A stretch of 64,000 nucleotides of DNA from Herbiconiux moechotypicola. Lineage in GTDB: Bacteria > Actinomycetota > Actinomycetes > Actinomycetales > Microbacteriaceae. The stretch lies in the NCBI RefSeq assembly GCF_024979255.1, contig NZ_JANLCN010000002.1, positions 124,001-188,000 of the forward strand, written 5' to 3'. The notes below the pieces were generated by a model. That model had not been told where the DNA came from. It did not search any database and saw only the letters and a list, made by a program, of their open reading frames with translations. The position numbers were made by a program, and so were the translations under genes. Position 1 is the first letter of the stretch. Each line of letters starts with the position of its first letter. Below are positions 8,345 to 15,420 of this stretch, one piece after another.

Positions 8345-8965
8345 TCACATCCTGCCGTCTTCGGCTGCCGTCGCTGCGCTCAGCACGGCCGAGATCTCGG
8401 CGGCCAGCGTCGAGGTCGCTGTCCCGCCGCGGGTCAAGATGCCTGTGCGGCCAAGCGGCGCGAGCCGCACGGGTTCAGCCAGCCCCGTGACGGTGATTTC
8501 GAGCACGTGCACAGGACTGGTGGTCGCGAGTGCGGCGTAGCCGACTCCGACGCTCGCGACATCGGATGCGGGGATCACGGCGACCGGCCTCGCTGCGGTG
8601 CCGCCCCACCACAGTTCGATCCCGTTCGAGCCCACGTGGACGGGCGTGAACACGTGGGGGCTGTCGGACGCACCAGTGCCGTAGCGAGTCCAGGCTTCGT
8701 GGATCGATCTGTCGCGGGCGGCGATGAAGCGGACGCCCGTGCCGGACCGTTCGCGCGTCATCACGCGAAAGGCGAGGCGGCCCGGTAGGAGCACCGCGAG
8801 GCCGACGGCGGCGCACAGTCCGATGGCGGTGAGCGCACCCCAGAGCGGCACCCAGAGGTCCGGCGTGCCTGACGAAGTCGACGAGCGGACGAGCGCCACG
8901 ACGATGAGGAGTGCGACAGCAGCACCCCCTACCGCTACTGGCACGAGAACACGGAACCTGGACAA
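8345..8965 (-). CDS. two-helix membrane protein with C-terminal PH-like domain (paralog 2)
   Basis: A 206-residue protein with helices at about 7-26 and 37-62 and a beta-rich tail. The tail contains VHVGSNGIELWWGGT followed by AVIPASDVASVGVGY, the same turn-strand pattern as in paralog 1. The start is a TTG at 8965 with AAGG just before it and GGGAGG further upstream; no better start exists. The stop overlaps or abuts the next gene, so the two are coupled. No known family assigned. Confidence 0.6.
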   Translation of the reverse strand: MSRFRVLVPVAVGGAAVALLIVVALVRSSTSSGTPDLWVPLWGALTAIGLCAAVGLAVLLPGRLAFRVMTRERSGTGVRFIAARDRSIHEAWTRYGTGASDSPHVFTPVHVGSNGIELWWGGTAARPVAVIPASDVASVGVGYAALATTSPVHVLEITVTGLAEPVRLAPLGRTGILTRGGTATSTLAAEISAVLSAATAAEDGRM

Positions 8966-9033
8966 TCGCCTTCAGCCTCCCGTGAATCGCACGACCCGCG
9001 CCTCGCGAATCCGAAGCCGCGTGTTGGTTCGGG

Positions 9034-9258
9034 TCACGCGCCGACCTTCAGGATTGCCGCGGTCAGGACAATGACGCTGATGAGGAGGAGCGAGCACCCG
9101 TAGAACACGAAGAAGCTTGGCGTCGACTTCTGTGCGGAGTCTCTGGGCAGGGGCGTCCGCTTCGTCTCGATTGTCACGGCAAGGAGTTCGGCGAGAGAAC
9201 GTCGGAAGGCAATCGCAAGGACACCGGCTACCCCCGCTATAAGACTGAAGACGATCAT
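9034..9258 (-). CDS. small two-helix membrane protein
   Basis: A 74-residue protein. Helices lie at about 3-20 and 51-70, joined by a charged loop (TIETKRTPLPRDSAQKST). ATG 9258 follows GAGGTGAA, a good ribosome site, which supports a real gene. Not recognised. It lies in the same minus-strand run as the PH-like membrane paralogs. Confidence 0.5.
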   Translation of the reverse strand: MIVFSLIAGVAGVLAIAFRRSLAELLAVTIETKRTPLPRDSAQKSTPSFFVFYGCSLLLISVIVLTAAILKVGA

Positions 9259-9343
9259 TTCACCTCACTCTGATGGGTCGAGATCACGGAAGTGCTTGTC
9301 ACATGGGTCGCGCGCCCGTCACCAGCACTCCGCACGATCGCCG

Positions 9344-10390
9344 CTATGGTCGCTCCCGCAGGATCAATTCGCCTGAAGACTTTCGCAGTTGATCCATGTG
9401 CGTCGACTGCGCAGGATCAAGGGGCCGAAAACCGGTCGGAACGGGCTGAGCAATCGGGAGTTCGAGTAGCACTTCGGGGAGCTGAAGTGCTAACGCGGCA
9501 AAGCGGTATGACCGCACTCCTTTGGTGCTCACGAATCCGACTACGACAGTATCGAGATCGATCCTCGCCAGTTCGACGGGCTCGCCCTCATCCGATTTGC
9601 TCTCCCAGAACACCAACGCTCCACCCTCAACAGTTGCAAGCCAGAACAAGCGACCACCGAGATACACGCTTGGCACCTTCGACTGCGAGAACGTTGCAAG
9701 TACAGCCGCGGTTTCGGGAGTGTTCATGACGATGAAACCGCGCTCAAACAGCTCCTTCGCAATCTTCGAATCGGATCGGGATCGGAGCATCCAGATGGCA
9801 CCGACTCCTGTCACGACGATGGGCCCCCAGACGAGCCGGAAGACCGCGCTCGACGACCATGTGTCCAGCGACAACCCTCCGACCAACAGGCTGACCGAAG
9901 CGGGAACGATGTACGACAGCACGACCCCCACGATGAATCCCCAGCGCCGTTGGTTCGAGTGCACGGGCGATCTCCTCGAGCGCACGATCGATAGTCCGCT
10001 CTGACGTTTCAGAGCGATTGCCTCGGCTCTTCGCGCACGCCTGGTCGCAGGTGAGAGCCGCGGAGTACCCGCTTCGCGAATCACGTACCCGGTGCGCGGA
10101 TCCACTTCGTCCAGATGAAAGTAGCCCACCGGGCTCGTTGTGTACCCGTTCGCAATCTCGGACTTCACCTTCTTCTCCAAGCGATTCACGGCGAACCAGA
10201 CGAGGCCAACCCCAAAACCTGTCGTTGCCAAGGCCGCAAGAGCCAAGGGATTGTTCTGGATGACGACCTTGCCGCTCACGATCGCGAGCATCGCAAGTGC
10301 GAGGAAGATTGCAACAATCACAATGCCCACGATCATGAGCCTGTACCACGCGATTGAGCTGAGCCCTGGCACTTGTTTCACGAGCTTCAT
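9344..10390 (-). CDS. four-helix membrane protein, distant PH-like paralog
   Basis: A 348-residue protein with four predicted helices (about 17-38, 46-68, 150-172 and 183-203) and a C-terminal domain. The tail carries KELFERGFIVMNTPE, then FWLATVEGGALVFWES and IDLDTVVVGFVSTKGVRSY. The order (short acidic strand, turn, W-containing strand, then a DxxxV strand) matches the smaller paralogs nearby, with the helical pair doubled. ATG 10390 (MKLVKQVPG) is chosen because upstream in-frame sequence is only the GC-rich hexamer repeat. Codon use is AT-richer than in the flanking metabolic genes. Confidence 0.6.
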   Translation of the reverse strand: MKLVKQVPGLSSIAWYRLMIVGIVIVAIFLALAMLAIVSGKVVIQNNPLALAALATTGFGVGLVWFAVNRLEKKVKSEIANGYTTSPVGYFHLDEVDPRTGYVIREAGTPRLSPATRRARRAEAIALKRQSGLSIVRSRRSPVHSNQRRWGFIVGVVLSYIVPASVSLLVGGLSLDTWSSSAVFRLVWGPIVVTGVGAIWMLRSRSDSKIAKELFERGFIVMNTPETAAVLATFSQSKVPSVYLGGRLFWLATVEGGALVFWESKSDEGEPVELARIDLDTVVVGFVSTKGVRSYRFAALALQLPEVLLELPIAQPVPTGFRPLDPAQSTHMDQLRKSSGELILRERP

Positions 10391-10466
10391 GTGGCTACCC
10401 CGCGTTTCCCGAGAACGACGTGTACGCGTCGATGTCGATACCCGTGTCAAGATAGCCCACTCCTGG

Positions 10467-10508
10467 CCCTGCCCCTGCCCCTGCCGCTGCCCCTGCCCCT
10501 GCCCCTGC
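10467..10508. repeat. hexanucleotide tandem repeat (CCCTGC)7
   Basis: Seven tandem CCCTGC units, the fourth a CGCTGC variant, upstream of the gene starting at 10390. The non-coding stretch 10391-10700 holds this repeat and otherwise nothing I can assign. Reading through it in frame gives Gly-Gln repeats, so expansion would not shift frame; any effect would be on promoter spacing. Confidence 0.85.
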
Positions 10509-10700
10509 CGAGATTCCCAACAGAGCGAAACGGAGTGCATGCGGGCACCCATCTCGATCGTGGCGATGGTTGAGGCGTGCCCGTACAGCTTCGAGTTCGC
10601 GCCCTGGCGCCGGGGCCACTCGTAACTACACGGACGCCGTTCGCGGCTGTCTTCATATGGATCTGTCCCTCAGCAGTCACGTCCTTGCCGCACAATCCAC

Positions 10701-11174
10701 TTACGGGCAAGGAACGTCGGATAGCGATCCGTCAGAGAGAAGCCAGGTGCTCGAATCGACAGGGACGTCTGCGCTGAGGAACGCGGCCCTCATTGGGGGC
10801 TCCATGTAGTTCTCGTCACGATCCCAGATGGTGACTTCGATCACCATTCCGGGTGTGGGGGTGAACGGCGTGGCGTAGGAAACCCACTCCTCCGGATATC
10901 GCGAGGGTGAAAGCACATCCCCCTTGGTGAGCTCCGCGTCGTGGCCGGCATTCCAATACCCGCCCACCGTGGTCGCGGTTGATCCTTCTCGACTGATGGA
11001 GACAGAGATCCCACTCGACTTGAAATCGGCGCACACGGCGATCTGCAGTTCATCCCCTACAGCTCGCACCGCGAGCTTGTCATAGTCCGTGTAGCTGCAC
11101 GCCGCTAGCAACATGGCGGCCGCTGCTACGCCGACGACCTCTCCGAGCCTCCGAAGAACTATCACGCGCACCAT
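10701..11174 (-). CDS. small lipoprotein
   Basis: A 157-residue predicted lipoprotein. The N-terminus has Arg residues, a hydrophobic core and the lipobox LLAACSYTD, which would be lipidated at Cys26 and anchored outside the membrane. The mature part (about 130 residues) is beta-rich, with ISVSISREGSTATTVGGYW and a C-terminal DVPCP. It is not recognised. It stands between PH-like membrane genes, and a second, broken, small lipoprotein gene lies at 13761-14171. Confidence 0.65.
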   Translation of the reverse strand: MVRVIVLRRLGEVVGVAAAAMLLAACSYTDYDKLAVRAVGDELQIAVCADFKSSGISVSISREGSTATTVGGYWNAGHDAELTKGDVLSPSRYPEEWVSYATPFTPTPGMVIEVTIWDRDENYMEPPMRAAFLSADVPVDSSTWLLSDGSLSDVPCP

Positions 11175-11585
11175 CTCGAACGCACACCGAACAGCTTCAA
11201 CACAGAGCCGACCCCGCCTTGCAGTGCGAGAGCGGTCTCGCGCCCCCTGCGCTGCCCCTGAGCACTGTAGAGGGAATATAGGGTGCTAGAACCGACGAGC
11301 ACAAATCTTGAACACAGAGTTCATTTTCGCTTCGCACATGAAAGGTCATACTCAGACTTTAATGATGTTTCGTCGCTTTTATGAGGGGCCGGCACGTTGA
11401 CGCTCTCGCGCATCGGCGAGACCAAAGCTCGTCGGCACAATCGTCTGAGCAGGCGCGCCGGTTTTCGCGCATCCTGAACACGCCGAACCCAGAGAGTGCG
11501 ACGCCCCGTGAACTGCGAGATCGCGCTGGCCACCCGACGGTCGGCCATTTCCCGACCGAAGCCAGCAATCCGCCAGGCGTCACGA
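11175..11585. other. 411-base stretch without a recognisable gene
   Basis: This interval is AT-richer than its surroundings. It holds two AACACAGAG words, at about 11199 and 11311, but no start with a ribosome site and no protein of known pattern. It may be a decayed gene or the long leader of the upstream run. Confidence 0.4.
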
Positions 11586-12236
11586 CTAGCCCGGCAAGAG
11601 GCCGTTTATCAGTTCCTTCAGGAGTGGAGCCTGGTCTGACTTCTTGAGCACCGACATCCCGGTGATGCCTGCCCCGTTCGGCGCGACGAACAGGTCACCT
11701 TCCGGATCGGCGAGCGAAATGCGGATGCCGGGGAAGGTCGCGCCCCGCTCGTACCTGATAGCTGGCTCGATGCTTGATATCTGTTCGGCCCGAACAGCGA
11801 AGATGCGGCGATAGCGGCTCCAGCCGTACCAGAATTCGAGTCTGCGTCCGTCGGCGACCACGGTGTAGTAGCGGGGCAAGAACCGCTCCGCAGGCTCTCC
11901 GTCCAATCGCTCCAGTCGGCGCAGGAATCGCAGTGTCGGGGAACCCGCGGCGAATCCGAAGACCACCGCATCCGTGTATCTGCGGGCGAGTGAACTGTCC
12001 CGTCGGCGAGCAGCCACAAGCACAGGCGTCACGGCGAGCGCGATCACGACACCGAGGAGGATGGCTCCGCCGACGGTCGTGATAGCCGCGCGGACGGCCT
12101 CCGGCCAGTCCGCCGCTGGGAGGCTTTGTGCGAGTACGAGTGCCCCGAGTCCACCGATTCCCGCCATGGCGAAGCACAAGACGACGAGCAGTGCTCGTGC
12201 TCTCGCTCGTCTCTTCTCACTCACGGGCAACGGCAC
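11586..12236 (-). CDS. two-helix membrane protein with C-terminal PH-like domain (paralog 3)
   Basis: A protein of about 216 residues with helices at about 17-38 and 53-75. The tail reads AVVFGFAAGSP, then YYTVVADGRRLEFWYGWS, QISSIEPA and FPGIRISLADPEGDLFV, matching paralog 1 and paralog 4 motif for motif. Start GTG 12236 has AGGAG 10 bases upstream; GTG 12263 is also open. Function unknown. Confidence 0.6.
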   Translation of the reverse strand: MPLPVSEKRRARARALLVVLCFAMAGIGGLGALVLAQSLPAADWPEAVRAAITTVGGAILLGVVIALAVTPVLVAARRRDSSLARRYTDAVVFGFAAGSPTLRFLRRLERLDGEPAERFLPRYYTVVADGRRLEFWYGWSRYRRIFAVRAEQISSIEPAIRYERGATFPGIRISLADPEGDLFVAPNGAGITGMSVLKKSDQAPLLKELINGLLPG

Positions 12237-12271
12237 TTCACCGACTCTCCTTGCAGTCCTCACGAAAGACC

Positions 12272-12904
12272 TCAGATTTTGGCACTCAGTGAATACAGTG
12301 CAGCCACGTCGTGAGCTAGATGCGCGACGTTTCTCTTGCTGGCAGTCAAGTATCCTGTCGGGCCGCGGACGACGAACGAGATCGTGTGCACTCCGTCCTC
12401 GGTGGCGACGTCGATATCGATGGTGTTGAACGGCCAGATGCCGTCACTAGTCCTGCCCACAGACACGCGCTCGATGGAGGTTCGCTCTACACTCCCGGTC
12501 AGTGCTCCCCGACCCGACCCGTGCCAGATCTGAATGTCGTCGACATCGAAGACCACGAGAAACTGCATGAACGGTGGGCGCCCTCGAGCGAGCGCCTTGC
12601 GAAGGGGTTCGCTCGATTCCAGAACACTCTTGAAGGCAGGCGACGAGCCGCTTCGGACGATGATGGCCGCGGGCCGTTCGCGGCGAATCCTCTTCGCCGC
12701 GCCGTAAGCCCAGAGCGAGATGAGGAAGAACAGCAGGAACGCAGAGGCCCAGATGACGAGTGACCATCCCAGGATGAAGCGCCAACGCTCTATGCCTTCA
12801 CCGGGCGGGCCGCCGCGGAGGTTCACGATCGTGAATCCGATGCCGCCGAGCACGACGAGACCGATGCCAATGAGATACGTGCCAGGCGACCTATTCCCGG
12901 TCAT
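12272..12904 (-). CDS. two-helix membrane protein with C-terminal PH-like domain (paralog 4)
   Basis: A protein of about 210 residues with helices at about 11-31 and 48-69. The tail reads AIIVRSGSSPAFKSVLE, then FLVVFDVDDIQIWHGSG and RVSVGRTSDGIWPF. This is the closest match to paralog 1, sharing IVR-G-SP, then L-V-D-Q-HG, then a V-G-G-W block. ATG 12904 has GGAG 9 bases upstream. It is transcribed toward paralog 3 with a 35-base gap, so the pair is probably one operon. Confidence 0.65.
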   Translation of the reverse strand: MTGNRSPGTYLIGIGLVVLGGIGFTIVNLRGGPPGEGIERWRFILGWSLVIWASAFLLFFLISLWAYGAAKRIRRERPAAIIVRSGSSPAFKSVLESSEPLRKALARGRPPFMQFLVVFDVDDIQIWHGSGRGALTGSVERTSIERVSVGRTSDGIWPFNTIDIDVATEDGVHTISFVVRGPTGYLTASKRNVAHLAHDVAALYSLSAKI

Positions 12905-12971
12905 TGTGTCCGGCTCCACATCCCGAAAGCTCCATCTGGATGGCTAATGCCGTCCGCACCGAGGCTGGCGA

Positions 12972-13319
12972 TCATCCGTCGACCCGGCCGAGACGCACCG
13001 CCGCACGCAGATACGCCTCCAGCCCCTGTCGTCGACCGACGGCCACCGCCTCGACTGCAACCGCCTGGACCTCGTTGGGTGTAAATCGATAGACCAATCG
13101 AAAGCGCGGCTTGCGTGACCCGTCGGGATCGAAATAGAGCTTGAAGCAGTCGCCGAGGTCACCGGTTACGGCTCGCTCCTCGAGCGCCACCCCGCGCACG
13201 CGACCCGAGCGAACGTGCACGAGCATGTCGATCGCCATCTTCCGGGTCGCCAGGTCTGGCAGGTCGTTGATGTCGTCCTGGAATCCCGCCAGCGCGACGA
13301 GTGCGAGCTTGCGCCCCAT
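12972..13319 (-). CDS. RelE-like toxin
   Basis: A 115-residue protein of the RelE/ParE fold. The sequence shows a central VRSGRVRGVALEER, then PRFRLVYRF and AVAVGRRQGLEAYLRAA, the typical C-terminal strands and basic residues of RelE-type ribosome-dependent mRNA interferases. Its ATG at 13319 directly abuts the TAG of the antitoxin gene, so the pair is coupled with the antitoxin first, the classical order. Whether it cleaves mRNA or targets gyrase as ParE does cannot be told here. Confidence 0.75.
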   Translation of the reverse strand: MGRKLALVALAGFQDDINDLPDLATRKMAIDMLVHVRSGRVRGVALEERAVTGDLGDCFKLYFDPDGSRKPRFRLVYRFTPNEVQAVAVEAVAVGRRQGLEAYLRAAVRLGRVDG

Positions 13320-13616
13320 CTACTCGTAATCGGCGGGATCGAGACCGATCGAGGCGGCCACCTCGGAGAGTGGAGTCACCGGACCAGCGGCGGATCGCGC
13401 ACGAACGATCTCAGCGATCTCGAGGTCTTCAATCGCTGGCAGCAGCCGCGCGTACAGCTCGAAGGGGATGACGACGGCCTCAGGCTTGCGGTGCGACCCG
13501 AAGATCACCGGCGCGGCCAACTCCTTCTCGACGCGAAAGCGCCTGAGAACGGCCGGCAGTTGCTCGCGCACCTCACTGCTGGGCCACACGAGAGGCACCG
13601 AATTGGAGATCGACAT
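13320..13616 (-). CDS. antitoxin of RelE-type pair (Phd/YefM-like)
   Basis: A 98-residue protein upstream of and abutting the toxin gene. The N-terminus (VPLVWPSSEVREQLPAVLRR) and FGSHRKPEAVVIPFELYARLL look like the Phd/YefM DNA-binding half; the acidic tail (TPLSEVAASIGLDPADYE) would wrap the toxin. Assignment rests on operon position and this pattern. ATG 13616 sits only 6 bases after a predicted -10 element, so the mRNA may be nearly leaderless. Confidence 0.7.
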   Translation of the reverse strand: MSISNSVPLVWPSSEVREQLPAVLRRFRVEKELAAPVIFGSHRKPEAVVIPFELYARLLPAIEDLEIAEIVRARSAAGPVTPLSEVAASIGLDPADYE

Positions 13617-13622
13617 GAAATG

Positions 13623-13651
13623 ATCATAGTTTCCGTGCACTAAGTTGTACA
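13623..13651 (-). promoter_or_regulatory. promoter of the toxin-antitoxin operon
   Basis: On the minus strand TGTACA (13651-13646), 17 bases, then TATGAT (13628-13623). The AT-rich block 13621-13680 is the only one in the neighbourhood. The expected start point falls on or next to the ATG at 13616. Short palindromes (TGTACA, GTGCAC, TGATCA) could be antitoxin sites. Confidence 0.6.
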
Positions 13652-13760
13652 TATTATTGTGGATAAAGATGGATGCTTTAGCGCGACGGGCTGCGGTTAT
13701 TCGAGGTGGCACGCAGCGAGAGTAGCCCGTATATGACTCTTCGTCACTATCGATCCCAGC

Positions 13761-14171
13761 CTACGATCGCCACCCAGTCGGGCTCGGCACCAATGAAGTC
13801 CCCGGAACCATCGGCTCCTCTACGAATGTCTCCATCGTCGCGGATTCGTCGCCCGAGGAGTAGGCGCAGGACCACTCCCAGCGACGGTCTGCCCGGTTCG
13901 GGTTGTCGGCGACAGTCTGACCGGTCACGACGAATCCGGTCGGAACGGTATTCACGGCGATCTCGTCGGACAACACGAGCACGGGGATCTCATTCGGCCA
14001 GTCCTCTGCCATTTCCAGCGCAAGCTCGCCACACGCTTTCGCTGGCAGCGGGAACTCGCCGGAGTAGTCGACGGCCACCCCATCTCTAGACTCGACACCC
14101 ACGCATCACTGGCAGCCGAGAAGGATGGCCCCGCCGAACACCGAAACCACGATCGCCCGCCGCCATGTCAC
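13761..14171 (-). pseudogene. small lipoprotein gene interrupted by an in-frame TGA
   Basis: Reading from GTG 14171 (AGGGGGG just upstream; ATG 14177 is also in frame) gives a signal peptide with lipobox ILLGCQ, then an in-frame TGA at 14108-14106. The same frame continues as CVGVESRDGVAVDYSGEFPLPAKAC and so on for 113 further residues to a stop at 13761. The signal and body lie in one frame, so a single nonsense change (or sequencing error) seems to have broken a lipoprotein of about 135 residues. GTG 14102 could restart the body as a cytoplasmic protein, without an export signal. The body matches no family I know. Confidence 0.65.
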
Positions 14172-14233
14172 GCGCATCCCCCCTCGAACCCACGACGTCG
14201 CTCATCAAACCACTTCCGCGTCGGCGGAGTAAG

Positions 14234-14298
14234 TTCTGCATAGGAATCCGGGGTGGCGAGCGCTTATACGGCTTGCCACCCCGGACTCTTATGCAGAA
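14234..14298. repeat. long palindromic repeat, family A copy 2
   Basis: 24-base arms (14234-14257 and 14275-14298) match at 22 of 24 positions around a 17-base loop. The left arm differs from that of copy 1 (3615-3638) at one base in 24; the right arms differ at two. The loops are the same length but differ in sequence. It lies between the broken lipoprotein gene and an ABC exporter, with no gene between 14172 and 14373. Confidence 0.85.
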
Positions 14299-14373
14299 GT
14301 TACACGCGCCCGCCCCAGCGAGCACGCACGATCCACCTTCCGCCGCGGCGGCACGCGGGTGTAGCTTCGCCGC

Positions 14374-15420
14374 ATGGAGACGGTGGTGCGCACCGAGGCC
14401 CTGCGCAAACGGTACGGCCGCTCGGCCGCGCTCGACGGCCTCGACCTCGAGGTCGCCCATGGCGAGGTGCACGGCTTTCTCGGACCCAACGGCGCCGGCA
14501 AGTCGACCACCATCCGCATCCTGCTCGGCCTGGCCCGCGCGAGCGGCGGCACCGCGACCGTGCTCGGCGGCGACCCGTGGCGGGATGCGGCACGCCTGCA
14601 CCGGAGGATCGCCTCCGTGCCCGGCGACGTGAGCCTCTGGCCCAACCTCTCGGGCGGCGAAGCGATCGATCTGCTCGCCCGGCTCCGCGGGGGCGCAGCG
14701 GCCCGCAGCGACACCTACCGCCGCGAGCGACAGCGCCTCGTCGACGCCTTCGAGTTCGATCCGCGCAAGAAGGGCCGCGCCTACTCCAAGGGCAACCGGC
14801 AGAAGGTCGCGCTCATCGCCGCCTTCGCGCTGCCCGCCGAGCTCTACGTGTTCGACGAACCCACGAGCGGACTCGACCCCCTCATGGAGCGCGTCTTCCA
14901 GCGCGAACTCGCCAGGGTGCGGGATGCGGGGGCGAGCGTGCTGCTCTCGAGCCACATCCTCTCGGAGGTGGAGCAGCTGTGCGACCGGGTGAGCATCATC
15001 CGCGCCGGTCGCGTGGTGGAGACGGGCACCCTCGACGAGCTACGCCATCTCACGCGCACCGAGGTGTCGTACGCGGCGGCCCCGGATGCGCGGGGCCCGA
15101 CTCCAGGCGCGGAGGCAAGTGCGGCATCGGATGCGCACGAGGCGGTCGCAGCGATTGCACCGGAGGCGGACGGCGCGATCGCAGCCGCGGAGCGCATCCC
15201 CGGCGCCCACGACGTGACGGTTTCCGACGGACGGGTGCACCTCACCCTCGACTCCGACGCGGTCGCCGCCGCCCTCCCCGCGCTCGCGGCGCTCGGCGTG
15301 CGCGGGCTCCGCATCGAGCCGCCGTCGCTCGAAGAGCTTTTCCTGCGTCACTACGGCGAGCATCCGGCCGACACCTCTGTCGAGGGCAGAGACCCCGCCA
15401 AAACCACCACCCACCCATGA
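14374..15420 (+). CDS. ABC exporter ATP-binding protein
   Basis: A 348-residue nucleotide-binding subunit. Walker A is GPNGAGKST (about 36-44) and Walker B is LYVFDEPTSGLDP (about 153-165). The signature is YSKGNRQKV instead of LSGGQ, a variant seen in polyketide-antibiotic (TnrB2-like) exporters. The switch His is in LLSSHILSEVEQL. An Ala-rich insert (about 230-270) precedes a C-terminal regulatory domain. It overlaps its permease gene by 4 bases (ATGA). Likely drug or lipid efflux; the substrate is unknown. Confidence 0.88.
   Translation: METVVRTEALRKRYGRSAALDGLDLEVAHGEVHGFLGPNGAGKSTTIRILLGLARASGGTATVLGGDPWRDAARLHRRIASVPGDVSLWPNLSGGEAIDLLARLRGGAAARSDTYRRERQRLVDAFEFDPRKKGRAYSKGNRQKVALIAAFALPAELYVFDEPTSGLDPLMERVFQRELARVRDAGASVLLSSHILSEVEQLCDRVSIIRAGRVVETGTLDELRHLTRTEVSYAAAPDARGPTPGAEASAASDAHEAVAAIAPEADGAIAAAERIPGAHDVTVSDGRVHLTLDSDAVAAALPALAALGVRGLRIEPPSLEELFLRHYGEHPADTSVEGRDPAKTTTHP

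Noticed and set aside
10467-10508. Gly-Gln repeat protein from reading through the hexamer array
   Set aside because: The downstream ATG 10390 gives a normal membrane-protein N-terminus; the upstream extension has no ribosome site and is repeat-derived.
11321-11583. Short minus-strand frames in the 411-base gap
   Set aside because: No ribosome site and no recognisable protein pattern; two overlapping frames of equal quality argue against either.
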